A stretch of 64,000 bases of DNA, from assembly GCF_016107395.1 (NCBI RefSeq), contig NZ_JAAIKO010000023.1, positions 1-64,000 of the forward strand. The letters are read 5' to 3'. Positions 1 through 8,951 of this stretch are shown here, in pieces (position 1 is the stretch's first letter; each line of letters starts with the position of its first letter). The position numbers and the translations under genes are program-made. This DNA comes from Streptomyces fildesensis. GTDB lineage: Bacteria > Actinomycetota > Actinomycetes > Streptomycetales > Streptomycetaceae. The notes under the pieces are model-generated. The model worked only from the letters and a program-made list of their open reading frames with translations, was not told the DNA's origin and ran no database searches.

Positions 1-113
1 AAGCGGTCCGTTCGCGCGTGGGGCGTCGATCCATCCGCCGGGACGGGTAGCCGTCGCCAGTCCTCGTTCGCCAGCGAGGGCCTGTTGCTCCCGCAACGCA
101 GCAAGGCAACCCC

Positions 114-559
114 ATGATTCCGTTGCGAGCTCGCTGGACGCGCGGAACCAGGTGCCTTCGTCAGCTCCTCCAAGCCCCGGTGTCTTCTGCACCGGGCCAG
201 CCGGCGCAGGCACTGGCCCTGCTGCATGTGCTGGATCACCTCCAGCAGGCCACCAGCGACTCCAGTGCGAAGCAGCCGCCAACGCGGCGCACGCGGGCGC
301 CGGCTACCCGCAGATCGGTGCCGCCTGCGGCATGACCCGCCAAGGGGCACGGCGCCGCTGGCCGGGGCTCTTCCACCAGACCCTCGCCATTTGCGGCTGG
401 CGACAGCGTTCCTACCGGCACCCCCGGTACGGCGGCGGAAGCCTCTCGCTGATCGTGGCGCCCGGACTGCCCGACACCGACCTGGTGACCATCGGCCGCC
501 ACCTCGGATCCCCCGGCGGCCCGTACTGGCACATCAGCGTCGGCTGCACCCCGCTCTGA
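114..559 (+). pseudogene. Frameshifted helix-turn-helix protein remnant
   Basis: Two overlapping frames each carry part of one recognisable small actinobacterial DNA-binding protein. The first gives a helical stretch ALLHVLDHLQQATSD up to about position 262. The second continues with AAHAGAGYPQIGAACGMTRQ, a typical helix-turn-helix of the form 'IGxALGMTRQxARxRW'. The frame changes near 255-270, so no single start-to-stop gene exists. The remaining C-terminal part ends in a stop at 557-559. I infer a broken copy of a common Streptomyces HTH family. An error in the sequence could give the same picture. Confidence 0.4.
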
Positions 560-1028
560 CGCCCGATCACGCCCGCACAGACCACCAGACCGCGGTGCCG
601 TCCGGCGCGCACCCAGCGGTACCGATCACTACCTGCCCGCGCCGGTCGGTACCGCGCCAGCGGGGGTCTGGGGGCCGGCGAAGGCCAATGCCGTTGCTTT
701 AGGGGTGAGGGAAGGATCACGGACGGTCGGTACGTGTCGTGGCGGGTGAGCCCAAGGCCCGTACGTCTGAGGTGGGTGAAGCTCTGCGAGGACGATCGGC
801 GATCGTGGCCCGTACTCCGCTGGACCTGGGTGAACTCGTACACGCGCCCCCGCCGACGTCCTATAGACCGCGACCTGCTCGGCATCGAGCGGAGGGGTGA
901 CGGTTGGCCGTGTCAGTGCCACGCAAGGCATGTTGCCTCCTAGGCTCCTCGGGCGTACAAGGCGTTCCACCGAGGGGAGCAGACGGCCAGCCATTGTCCT
1001 TGCCCGGTGATCGTTCCTCAGCTGACGA
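560..1028. other. Gap without a convincing gene
   Basis: This 469-bp stretch lies between the HTH remnant and the 3' end of the kinase gene. Open frames exist on both strands but their translations are rich in Pro/Arg and show no family resemblance. I see no tRNA, clear hairpin terminator or repeat in it. Confidence 0.4.
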
Positions 1029-2738
1029 TTACTGCGTGGTGTGGGGTTCTTGGGCGTTGCGCCAGATGGTGAGGTCGAGGGTGATGTATTGGCTCGGTTC
1101 GGTTTTGGACGATCTACCGCGGTAGGTGGCTACGGCGATGTGTCCGGCGTTGCTGAGCACGCACAGCTGCGAGCCGTCGCTGAGCTGGTCGAGGCTGATC
1201 GTGTCGGCGTATCGGGTCTCCGAGCGGCAGAGGTCCAGGGAGCCCTTCTGCGCGTTGTTGAGCAGGACCAGCTTGCCGTTGCCCGAGCCGACCTCGTCCT
1301 TTTCCACCACGTTGGTGCTTCTGGGTTGGAAGTACAGGTCGCCCTTTCTGCCGAACGCCTCCCCTTCGATAGGACGTGGCGGGCTGTCGGCCAACATGAC
1401 GAGGTAGTTCTCCGTCATGTTGATGCCGTTGTAGGTGACCGGCTTCGGGTCGGGCTGCTGGCTGCTGGTGGCACTGCTGAGGGTGCTGCTGGAGTGGGTG
1501 TCCTTGGCTTCGTCCCGGTTGCTGGAGCCTGGCAGTTGGGAGAAGACGACGGCTAGGCCCACGACCGCGGCAGCCGCTGCCGCGGCGACGACCAGGTTGC
1601 GCCGCTTGCGTTGCGGCGGCGGACGGTGCGCGGCAGGCGGCTGCACCCACGGCTGCCGGCCGCCGTCAACAGGAGCGGTGGACGGGCCATAGGGTCCGGC
1701 CTGCAGTGATGGGCTCGGCCGGTTCGGCGCGGCCTGCGTGGGTGAGTAGGCGGGACCGAAGCCCGGCCGCGGGGTGTGCGGGGAGAATTGCGTGGGCGTG
1801 GCAGGTGCGGGCGGCGGGGTGCGGGCGGGCTCGGGCATCTGCCGGCGCTCGGTCAGGGAGCCGGCCAGCGACTGCGGCAGCCAGTCCTCACCCTGCCGCA
1901 GCGGGTCGGACGAGAGCGCCTGGCACCGCTCGATGACCTCGGCCGGGGTCGGCCGGCCGGTCGGATCACGGCTCAGGCACCGGGACACCAGCAACCGCAG
2001 CGCGGCGGGCAGTTGGCTGAGGTCGGGCTCCTCGTGCACGATCCGGTACAGCACCGCATGCGAGGGACCGTCACCGTACGCGGACGCCCCGATCGCCGCG
2101 AAGGCCACGATCTGCCCGAGCGCGAAGAGGTCGGTGGCGTGGGTGACGATGCCGGCCGACGCCTGCTCGGGCGCCATGAAGGCCGGGGTGCCCACGGTGA
2201 CTCCGGTGCCGGTCAGGGCAGTGCTGTCGGCGGCGCGGGCGATGCCGAAGTCGATGACACGCGGCCCGTCCGCGGACAGCAGCACATTGGCAGGCTTCAA
2301 GTCGCGGTGCACGATGCCCGCCGCGTGGATGGCATGCAGCGCCTCGGCAACGCCAACCGTCAAAAGGAGCACGGTGCGCAGCGGCAGGGCACCGTGCTGC
2401 GCCACGGCGTGCGCGAGCGACGGGCCGGGGACGTAGGCGGTGGCGAGCCAGGGCTGCGGGGCGTCGGCGTCAGCATCGATGACCGGCGCCGTGTAGAGGC
2501 CCTGGACTCTTTGGGCGGAGAGCACTTCCTGCTGGAAGCGGCGCCGGAACTCGGGATCCTCGCTGAACTCCGGTCGGATGACCTTCAGCGCGAGGGGCCG
2601 CCCGCCGGGCGTGTACGTCAGGTACACCTTGCCCATGCCGCCCGCTCCCAGTACCGCTACCAAGCGGTATCCCCCCACCACGGCCGGGTCCTCGCCCTTC
2701 AGCGGCTGGAAGGGGCCTACCGATGGTGTACCGCTCAT
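1029..2738 (-). CDS. Membrane serine/threonine protein kinase (PknB/Hanks type)
   Basis: 569-residue receptor-like kinase that would phosphorylate Ser/Thr on cytoplasmic targets. The N-terminal kinase domain (about residues 22-280) shows the glycine loop GAGGMGKVYL, the invariant lysine in ALKVI, the catalytic loop HRDLKPANVL, the DFG motif in DFGIA and the MAPEQ segment, so it looks catalytically intact. A Pro-rich linker follows, then one transmembrane segment (about 385-406, NLVVAAAAAAAVVGLAVVF) and a ~160-residue extracellular domain that I do not recognise (no PASTA repeats). The ATG at 2738 is preferred over the in-frame upstream start because AAGGA lies 8-9 bases before it and the kinase fold begins right after. 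It stands alone and may be host flanking DNA rather than element cargo. Confidence 0.9.
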   Translation of the reverse strand: MSGTPSVGPFQPLKGEDPAVVGGYRLVAVLGAGGMGKVYLTYTPGGRPLALKVIRPEFSEDPEFRRRFQQEVLSAQRVQGLYTAPVIDADADAPQPWLATAYVPGPSLAHAVAQHGALPLRTVLLLTVGVAEALHAIHAAGIVHRDLKPANVLLSADGPRVIDFGIARAADSTALTGTGVTVGTPAFMAPEQASAGIVTHATDLFALGQIVAFAAIGASAYGDGPSHAVLYRIVHEEPDLSQLPAALRLLVSRCLSRDPTGRPTPAEVIERCQALSSDPLRQGEDWLPQSLAGSLTERRQMPEPARTPPPAPATPTQFSPHTPRPGFGPAYSPTQAAPNRPSPSLQAGPYGPSTAPVDGGRQPWVQPPAAHRPPPQRKRRNLVVAAAAAAAVVGLAVVFSQLPGSSNRDEAKDTHSSSTLSSATSSQQPDPKPVTYNGINMTENYLVMLADSPPRPIEGEAFGRKGDLYFQPRSTNVVEKDEVGSGNGKLVLLNNAQKGSLDLCRSETRYADTISLDQLSDGSQLCVLSNAGHIAVATYRGRSSKTEPSQYITLDLTIWRNAQEPHTTQ

Positions 2739-2965
2739 GCCGAACCATCCTTGTCGACGCCAGTCCCAACCGTGCCTGCCCGTACCCGAAGCCGCAGCGA
2801 TCGTATCGAAGTCCTTAGACGCCCCCTTGTCCCGGGCTCTTCCACGGTGCTGCTGCCGCAGCCAATTCACCGCCGTCAGGAGGCGATACAGGCGCCTCGA
2901 CGATCGGCGCGCTTCTGGGCGCTCCTAGAGCGTGTCTCTTTGGTGGGTTGATCAGTTGATCGGAT

Positions 2966-3058
2966 ATGCCTGTCCGGCTAGTGATCACCGATGCGATGTG
3001 GGACCGGATCGAGCCGCTGATGCCGGCCGACCCGGTCCGTGGACGAAGGTGGGCCGAC
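2966..3058 (+). pseudogene. IS5-family transposase, N-terminal stub
   Basis: The first ~31 residues (VITDAMWDRIEPLMPADP, then VRGRRWAD) match the conserved N-terminus of Streptomyces IS5-type transposases. After WAD the frame runs into unrelated sequence and no catalytic DDE region follows, so only a scar remains. Just upstream (about 2928-2962) the sequence GAGCGTGTCTCTTTGG resembles the terminal inverted repeat of such an insertion sequence. The rest of the gap up to 3364 shows no gene I can support. The scar sits at the junction between the kinase and the DUF317-rich element genes. Confidence 0.55.
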
Positions 3059-3364
3059 GGGTTGATCGGCCAACGTGATGCGGGAGCAAGGGGTGTAGGC
3101 ACACCGCACCACGCTGGTCATCGAAGCCACGGGCAGCTGCCTGCCAGCATGACCCGCTCCCCGCAGGCGGCCCCGCCAGACACGCCGCGGCCACACCCAC
3201 ATCTGCAACGCGGCCAAGCGTCAAGTACACCGCTCCCGGTAGAACCTCAGCATCGGCCCCTGCAGCGGGGTCGGCGCCTGCCGGGATGACGAGGCGTTGA
3301 AGCTGTTCGGGGGCCGCGCCAGGCATGCGTCCCACCGTTAGTCTTCCCGATTGGTACTCGATCT

Positions 3365-4741
3365 TCATGGTGTCCGGATGGCTCGTCCCGCGGCGGCCGG
3401 TGGGATCAGGGGGATGGTCCGCGGTGTGGGACTGCGCCTCGTTGTGTGTTGGCGGACCGTGGTCTGCGCCGGGCGGGTTCCGGTTTCATGGGCGAGGGTT
3501 TCGGCGAGGTCGGCCAGCAGGCCACTGGGGGTGCGCGGGGATGCGGTGAGGGTCCAGTCGGGGCGGTCAGGGTTCGGGCCGGCCCAGAGGGTCCAGGTGG
3601 CGAGGTTCTGGGTCGGATGCTGGGCGGCGAAGGCATCAAACTGGACCCCCGCGTCCGCGGCCGGTGACGCCCAGCGGATCCAGCGTCCGTCGAGGGTGTG
3701 CTTCCAGTCGGCCTCGGTGAGGGGCTGGGTGGCGGCGGTTACCGTCTTTTCGTCCACCGGAGTCCCGACGGTTGTATCCCAGTCGTAGCCGTCGGCGAGG
3801 CGATCCAGCAGCTCCTGCAGAACAGGTGCGGGGGTGGACCCGGTTGCGGTGAGCACCCACATGCGGTCGGAGACCGGCGTCTCGTACGCCGCCACGGTCC
3901 AGGCGGTCTCGTGGGCCGGGGCGTCGTGGATGCGCTCGATGCGCAGGGTCTGGTCTTCGTGGATGGCGTGGGTCGTGTCATCGGACCAGGTCCTCCATTT
4001 TTGCCAGTCCCGGTTGGCGTCAAGGAATGTCTTCAGGAGGGCATCGTGGTCGCCGGCATCGGCGGCGTATGCGGGGACGGTCTCCGGTTCTGCTCGCGGG
4101 AGCGTGGGCTCGACGCCGGTTGTGCTGACCGAGGTGCGGGCCTGGAGGGCGTCGCGTTCGGTGTCGGTCAGGGGGGCCGGGCCAGGCCGCAGGGTGCCGC
4201 CGTGGGCTTTCTCGAAGGCTGCCACGGCCTGGGCGAGTGAGTCGAACGTGTCGGCGATCTGACGCAGGTGGTTCTCGCCGTGGAGGTAGACGCTCTTCCC
4301 GGTGTCGAGGTACGTGCCCACGGCGACGGTGGTGTGGCCGTCGTTCGCGTGGGCGTGGATGAGGAGCCGGCCGTGGCGGATGTTGTCGTAGATCGTCTGG
4401 GCTTCGTCGGAGACCTCGCGGATTTCCGCGCGGGTGCACCAGGGCATCGGGTAGTCGGCCCAGGTCCAGTCCTCGTCCATGGCCTTGCGGAGGCCGGGCG
4501 TGATCTCGACGGAGACCCCGTCAGCGGCCATTTGCTGGGTTGCCTGCTCGGCCCAGTAGGGCTCCTCGTGGTCGATGCGGGCCAGGACCAGGGTGTTGGG
4601 GGCGACGACGTGCCAGTTGGCGGCCTCCAGGCCCACGTGGGGGATGTGGGCCTGTGAGCCGGTCAGGACGGCGGTCACGGCGCTGGCGTGGGTGGGGTGG
4701 GTGTCGACGAGGACGTGCGCGTCCAGGGAGAGGGTCGACAT
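3365..4741 (-). CDS. DUF317-like accessory protein
   Basis: 458 residues, no signal peptide or membrane segment. The C-terminal third carries DUF317-like blocks: a tryptophan-rich strand pattern such as WTLWAGPNPDRPDWTLTAS followed by TPSGLLADLAETLA, the usual 'xTPxxLLxxLxxxLA' helix of that family. The N-terminal ~200 residues are unique to me. The C-terminal tail is basic and low complexity. DUF317 proteins are abundant on actinomycete mobile elements; their function is unknown. ATG start at 4741. This is the leftmost gene with element-type content. Confidence 0.75.
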   Translation of the reverse strand: MSTLSLDAHVLVDTHPTHASAVTAVLTGSQAHIPHVGLEAANWHVVAPNTLVLARIDHEEPYWAEQATQQMAADGVSVEITPGLRKAMDEDWTWADYPMPWCTRAEIREVSDEAQTIYDNIRHGRLLIHAHANDGHTTVAVGTYLDTGKSVYLHGENHLRQIADTFDSLAQAVAAFEKAHGGTLRPGPAPLTDTERDALQARTSVSTTGVEPTLPRAEPETVPAYAADAGDHDALLKTFLDANRDWQKWRTWSDDTTHAIHEDQTLRIERIHDAPAHETAWTVAAYETPVSDRMWVLTATGSTPAPVLQELLDRLADGYDWDTTVGTPVDEKTVTAATQPLTEADWKHTLDGRWIRWASPAADAGVQFDAFAAQHPTQNLATWTLWAGPNPDRPDWTLTASPRTPSGLLADLAETLAHETGTRPAQTTVRQHTTRRSPTPRTIPLIPPAAAGRAIRTP

Positions 4742-4804
4742 GAAGGCGGCTCTCTTCTGCCGGTCGCCGGGCCGCGAGAGGGCCTGGCGGCCCGGGCGGG
4801 TGGC

Positions 4805-5932
4805 TTAGCGGGAGATGCGGGCGGCGGGAGGGGTGGTGGTCTGCGGTGGGCCGGCCCGGGGTGCGGCCGTGCCTTTTGCGGTCCTGGTGCGTGCCGGTCG
4901 GGTCGTGGGTGCGGGTTCGGTGGTGGCGTGCTGCCAACGGGTTCGCACGGCGGTCAGGTCGGCGAGTGCGCGGCGGCTGCCGACGACGAGCTGGTACGGC
5001 GTGTTGGCCGGGTCGTGGGTGAGTGCCTCGATGCGCCGGCCGAGGTGGTGGGCGGCGGCCAGCACGGAGCGGTGCAGGATGCGCTCGCCCCAGTGCTCCG
5101 GGGTTCCGACCGGCCCGGCGAGGAGGTCCAGCAGCTCTTGGGGTTCGGCTCCGGTGCTGAGAAGGCCGCGGTGTTGTGCTTCCCACAGGACGGTTACGGG
5201 GTCGACCGGGGTGTTGCGGCGGATCAGGGTGGTCAGGCACGGCCACAGCCCGGCGTGCAGGGGGTGCGTGAAGTCGCCGGGCGTCAGCCAGCGCATCTGC
5301 TTGATGCTGTTGGGGTGGGCGGTCGCGGTGGCGAGCAGCAGCCGTTCTTCGTCGAGCGCGTCCTGGTCGTGGGTGGTGGCCTGCGGGGGCGTGGGGGTGC
5401 GGGGCAGGGAGCCGGCGTGCGGTGGGAAGCGGGTGGCGATGTCGTCCACCACGCAGCCCAGGGCGTCGGCCTCGTCGAAGGTGGCGGTCACGCGCAGGGG
5501 GAGAGAGGTGTCGTGGGCGCTGTGCATGAGGCGCTGGGCGGCAGTGGCTAGACGGCGCCTGCAGTGCTCCGCCTCGATCATTCGCGCGTACGCGGGTGTG
5601 TGCGGGGGCCACGGGCAGACCTGGATCAGGCTGTGCAGGTAGGTGGCGGTCAGCCCGGGCGCCTGCTCACGAGCGACGGCAAGGACGGCGTCGAGCCACT
5701 GCGGGTGTGCGGCGTGCTCTGCCTGGTCGGGGGCCGGCAGGGAGCTGATCGCGGCGAACAGGGCGGCGTGTGCGGCGGTGGAGAAGGCGTCGGGGGCGAT
5801 CCCGGTCGCCTCGCCGAGGCGTTGTGGTTCGAGCAGGAAGGCGCCGAGGAGGGCTTGCTCGACGTGGAAGACCGGGTGTGGCGGAGCGACGGCGTCGAGG
5901 CCGTCCTGGTCGGGTTCGGGGGTGTGGGCCAT
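4805..5932 (-). CDS. Protein with two DnaB N-terminal-like domains, no helicase core
   Basis: 375 residues. Residues ~20-140 (VEQALLGAFLLEPQRLGEA, then FSTAAHAALFAAI) match the helical N-terminal domain of replicative helicase DnaB, the part that makes the collar and contacts primase. A second, weaker copy follows at ~195-340 (LDEERLLLATATAHP, FTHPLHAGLWPCLTTLI). The RecA-like ATPase domain with Walker motifs is absent, so it cannot unwind DNA itself. The basic Pro/Arg tail could bind nucleic acid. The ATG overlaps the methyltransferase stop (TAATG), implying co-translation. It may load, mimic or inhibit a DnaB helicase; that is inference. Confidence 0.75.
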   Translation of the reverse strand: MAHTPEPDQDGLDAVAPPHPVFHVEQALLGAFLLEPQRLGEATGIAPDAFSTAAHAALFAAISSLPAPDQAEHAAHPQWLDAVLAVAREQAPGLTATYLHSLIQVCPWPPHTPAYARMIEAEHCRRRLATAAQRLMHSAHDTSLPLRVTATFDEADALGCVVDDIATRFPPHAGSLPRTPTPPQATTHDQDALDEERLLLATATAHPNSIKQMRWLTPGDFTHPLHAGLWPCLTTLIRRNTPVDPVTVLWEAQHRGLLSTGAEPQELLDLLAGPVGTPEHWGERILHRSVLAAAHHLGRRIEALTHDPANTPYQLVVGSRRALADLTAVRTRWQHATTEPAPTTRPARTRTAKGTAAPRAGPPQTTTPPAARISR

Positions 5933-7128
5933 TAGGCGGCCAGGGTGAAGTCGTCGGGGTTGAGCGGAATGTTCAGGTGCGGGGCGAGGAGGTGGGCGGC
6001 GAGCAGTGGGGGGACGGCGTTGCCGATCTGTGAGAACTGCTGGCCCTTGTTGCCCGCCCAGGGGTAGTCGGCGGGGAAGGTCTGCAACAGCCCGGCCTCG
6101 CGGGCGGTGATCCGGATCGGGTCGGGGACGGCCTGGGAGGCGCTGTTCTGCTGGTGGATGGTGGGGGCTTCGGCGATCCAGGTGCATTCGTTCGCGCGGT
6201 GCCCGAAGAACAGCGTCCCGGCGGGCTCCTCGATGGATCGGATGGTGGCGTTGGCCTGGTTGTTGCTCCGCAGGGACCACGCCCAGCGTGCCGCGGCGTC
6301 CCGGCGGGGCTGAAGGGCGATATCCGGGGGTCGGGGTGTCCAGGTGCCGCGGTCACGGGCGTTGGCGAGGGTCTTTCGGGAGCCGGAGGGGAAGGGTTCG
6401 GGGCCGCCACCGGGTCCGCCGCCGGCGCAGACGGTGGGAACGGGCCGATCGGTGGCACCCCACCCCAGGGCCTGGGCCATGCTGACCCAGCCGGTCCGGC
6501 CCGGACCAAACAGACTCTCCTGCTCGGCGACACGGGCGTGCGTGGGCGCAGGCGGCTGGGCGGTGCGGATCCGGGAGGCGAGCAGGATCGCTCGCTTCCT
6601 GGTCTGGGGCACCCCGTAGTCGGCCGCATTCAGGATTCCGCACCACACGGAGAACCCCCAGCTCCGGAGCACGGCGGCGTACTGCTTCCACAGGGGCAGA
6701 ACGTCCGGGACCTCTTCCATGGCGATCCACTCCGGCTCGCCTACGGTGTTCAGGGCGTGGAGGTAGCGCATGGGCTCGGCGGCCAGCAGGGAGCGTTGGT
6801 CCCGGCAGGCGGACAGCAACCGTTCGCGGATATCGCGGCCGGCGGCAAGATGCTCCACGGCCTCGTGCACGAGGGGCTGGTCCAGCAGGCCGAGGCGTTT
6901 GCCGGCCATACTCCACGCCTGACACGGAGGCGACGCCAACAACCCACGGGTCCGGCCGACCCACGGCCACGTCGGATACCCGGCCACGTCGGCCCGCACC
7001 GTCCACTGCCCGGCGGCCACCCGCGTTTTGCAGGCCCACTCGTCCCATTCCAGGCCGACGTCCCGCACACCCAACACCGTCAGCGCCCAGCTCCAACCCC
7101 CCGGACCTGCAAAAAGGTCCAAAATCAA
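5932..7128 (-). CDS. DNA cytosine-5 methyltransferase
   Basis: About 398 residues. It transfers a methyl group from SAM to C5 of cytosine in DNA. Motifs in order: I (DLFAGPGGWS, residues 4-13), IV with the catalytic Cys (SPPCQAWS, Cys ~69), VI (MEEVPDV), VIII (QTRKRAILL) and X (IGNAVPPLLAAHL near the end). The start is inferred as TTG at 7128, whose TTGA overlaps the stop of the upstream PP-loop gene; an ATG at 7185 would add 19 residues that are unlikely to belong. No restriction endonuclease is adjacent, so it may be an orphan protective or regulatory methylase. It is coupled downstream to the DnaB-N-like gene. Confidence 0.88.
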   Translation of the reverse strand: MILDLFAGPGGWSWALTVLGVRDVGLEWDEWACKTRVAAGQWTVRADVAGYPTWPWVGRTRGLLASPPCQAWSMAGKRLGLLDQPLVHEAVEHLAAGRDIRERLLSACRDQRSLLAAEPMRYLHALNTVGEPEWIAMEEVPDVLPLWKQYAAVLRSWGFSVWCGILNAADYGVPQTRKRAILLASRIRTAQPPAPTHARVAEQESLFGPGRTGWVSMAQALGWGATDRPVPTVCAGGGPGGGPEPFPSGSRKTLANARDRGTWTPRPPDIALQPRRDAAARWAWSLRSNNQANATIRSIEEPAGTLFFGHRANECTWIAEAPTIHQQNSASQAVPDPIRITAREAGLLQTFPADYPWAGNKGQQFSQIGNAVPPLLAAHLLAPHLNIPLNPDDFTLAA

Positions 7129-8048
7129 GTGGCCAGCCCGTAATCGTCCTGCGTCGGCCCGTCCGCATCTCCCCGGCACGCCCAAGGGGAGCAGCCGTCC
7201 ACGACGCCGTTCTCCAACTCCTCCGCGTCACCCAGTTCGGGCTGCAAGGTGGCGCGTTCGGCCGCGGTGACGTGGTCGATGGGCGCCTGGCCAAGCGGCA
7301 CGCGCGAGCGGTGGAGGAACGCCTGGCCGAGCAAGGCGTTGCCCGTGGCGTTCGCACGGGCGTTGCCCTTGCGGATAGCGGCGTCGAATTCCACGACGTC
7401 CTGCCACTCGTCGGGGCTCGTGTCGCGAATGTTGCGCCACTGCGCATTGCCGTGGAAGGGGCAGCCGAGACACGACGATTTTGGAGTGTCGGCGAGGCCG
7501 ATCGATGTCAAGTACCGGACGCAGTCGCCGCGTGACCAGCCCATGTCGATGAGGGGGTGAACGTTGCGCATGTAGCGGACGTCGGCATCCTTGGCACGGT
7601 GGAACTCATCCGTCGAAATCCCGACCCACTGCTCGACGAAGACACCCTTGGGAACGCGCTGCGGGTACGGGTATCCGAGGAGTTCTCGGACCTTTTTCTT
7701 TATCGGCCTTATCTTATATTCGCCGGTGCATTGGCGCCGGGTCATGCCTTGCTTTCCGTCCTTGTTCAGGATGTAGAGCGGCATGGACGCGAATCGGTGA
7801 TCAGCGTCGAGTGCGTCGTTGCGAATATTTCCGGAGCTGACTCGCAGCACGGGTATTCCGGCAGGTTCAGCGACCTCTTTAACGAGTCGGTCAAGATGAG
7901 TGTATACAGCACGGGGCTCCCATCCGGTATCGGCGAAGATTGCGTAGTCGACCTTCGGGAGAACGCCCTCGGCGGAGAGGGCGAGCATAGCGCTGGACTG
8001 GATTCCCGCGCCGAGGGAAATAGCACGGAACTGCGGGTTCGGGGAAAT
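7125..8048 (-). CDS. PP-loop phosphoadenosine phosphosulfate reductase-like protein
   Basis: About 307 residues. The N-terminus RAISLGAGIQSSA is a variant PP-loop that binds ATP or PAPS, followed by DYAIFADTGWEP. Cysteines at RRQCTGEYK and SSCLGCPFH could bind a metal or Fe-S cluster. This is the phage/element branch of the PAPS-reductase/DndC superfamily; the substrate is unknown. The frame is clearly coding upstream of the first ATG (7988), yet it holds no ATG, GTG or TTG before it. I place the start at ATT 8048, six bases after AGGA; a frameshift near 8040 is the alternative (a GTG at 8082 lies in another frame). Codons here are unusually AT-rich (for example around YKIRPIKKK), which suggests transfer. 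Confidence 0.7.
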   Translation of the reverse strand: MSPNPQFRAISLGAGIQSSAMLALSAEGVLPKVDYAIFADTGWEPRAVYTHLDRLVKEVAEPAGIPVLRVSSGNIRNDALDADHRFASMPLYILNKDGKQGMTRRQCTGEYKIRPIKKKVRELLGYPYPQRVPKGVFVEQWVGISTDEFHRAKDADVRYMRNVHPLIDMGWSRGDCVRYLTSIGLADTPKSSCLGCPFHGNAQWRNIRDTSPDEWQDVVEFDAAIRKGNARANATGNALLGQAFLHRSRVPLGQAPIDHVTAAERATLQPELGDAEELENGVVDGCSPWACRGDADGPTQDDYGLAT

Positions 8049-8246
8049 AGAGAGTCCTGATGGTGAGGAGGGGTGACGGCACGGCAGTGCGGGGCGGGCG
8101 AAGGCGGTGACGGTGGCGCTCGCCTCGTGAGAGCCAGCCCTTGATGGAGAGCCGGACCGGGGACGACGATGGCGTTCACCGGAGGCACCGCAGCGGTGCC
8201 CGACGAGCCCAGCACGAGGCCACCGGTGGCGGCGTCGTTGCTGCGG

Positions 8247-8798
8247 TCAGCGGCGATGGCCGGCCGGGGGAGTTGAGATGGTGACGGGGACAACGGCGCT
8301 CGCGCGCGGTTGCGGACCGGGCACGGCGCCCGTGGGCCGGCCACTGAAGGCGGGAGCGACCTGGTCGAGGGCCTGGGCGACCTGCTGGGCCTGGGCTCGG
8401 GCTTGACGGAGCTGTTCGGCCACCTCGTGGGGGAGGTGCTCCCACTGGGCCGTGTACTGGTAGTCCCGAAGGATTTCGGCGGCGTTGCGGAGCTGTTCGG
8501 CGACCTGTCGCAGGATCGCGGCCTGCTGTTGTGGGCTGGTCGCAGTACGGGTGTGCTGCAGGAGTGCGTCGAGTGCGGCGGGCAGTGGGTCGGTGTCGGC
8601 GGGGAGACCGAACAGGTGGGCGTGCAGGGACGCTGCGAAGGCGGTGACGGGCCCACCCCGGGAGCGGTGGCCGAACTCGGCTGCCGCCTGCGGCCGGACG
8701 TGGAAACTGACGATCACGTCACGGGGTGCGGCGTCGGGATGGATCTGATCGGCGAGGGCCCGGGCAAGGTCATGTGTCGTGGGTGGGTTGGAGGGCGT
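8247..8798 (-). CDS. Hypothetical helical protein with non-standard start
   Basis: Unrecognised protein of ~183 residues. A central Gln/Ala-rich helical region (AAILRQVAEQLRNAAEILRD, then EVAEQLRQARAQAQQVAQAL) looks like a coiled coil, and a Pro-rich tail ends the protein. The first GTG is at 8717, but convincing coding sequence (PTTHDLARALADQIHPDAAP) continues upstream to an ACG at 8798 that lies five bases after a GGGAG ribosome site. No ATG, GTG or TTG occurs between the preceding stop (8820-8822) and 8717. The choice is ACG 8798 or a truncated product from 8717. It follows a small coupled gene in the same frame. Between its stop and the next gene (8049-8246) I see nothing convincing. Confidence 0.5.
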   Translation of the reverse strand, partial: TPSNPPTTHDLARALADQIHPDAAPRDVIVSFHVRPQAAAEFGHRSRGGPVTAFAASLHAHLFGLPADTDPLPAALDALLQHTRTATSPQQQAAILRQVAEQLRNAAEILRDYQYTAQWEHLPHEVAEQLRQARAQAQQVAQALDQVAPAFSGRPTGAVPGPQPRASAVVPVTISTPPAGHRR

Positions 8799-8819
8799 GG
8801 TGGCTCCCAGGTGGGGTGG

Positions 8820-8951
8820 TCAGCGGGCCGCGCTGCGTGCGGTGAGTTCCGGGTCGCGCAGGAGAGCGAGGTCGTTCAGCGCGTCGTGGTGGCGGGTGCA
8901 GTCGGCACCCAGGGCCAGCAGGCGTTCGAGGACCGTGTGAGTAGGGGTCAT
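8820..8951 (-). CDS. Small hypothetical protein, 43 residues
   Basis: A short gene whose ATG overlaps the stop of the DUF317 gene upstream (ATGA), the coupling pattern used throughout this operon. It encodes MTPTHTVLERLLALGADC followed by a charged helix and ends SAAR. Codons are strongly G/C at the third position, as in neighbouring genes. No family is recognised. The next gene begins ~20 bases downstream in the same reading frame after the stop. Confidence 0.5.
   Translation of the reverse strand: MTPTHTVLERLLALGADCTRHHDALNDLALLRDPELTARSAAR

Noticed and set aside
1..113. tRNA or attachment site at the left window edge
   Set aside because: No cloverleaf or CCA-type end could be drawn, and no matching direct repeat was noticed near the right end.
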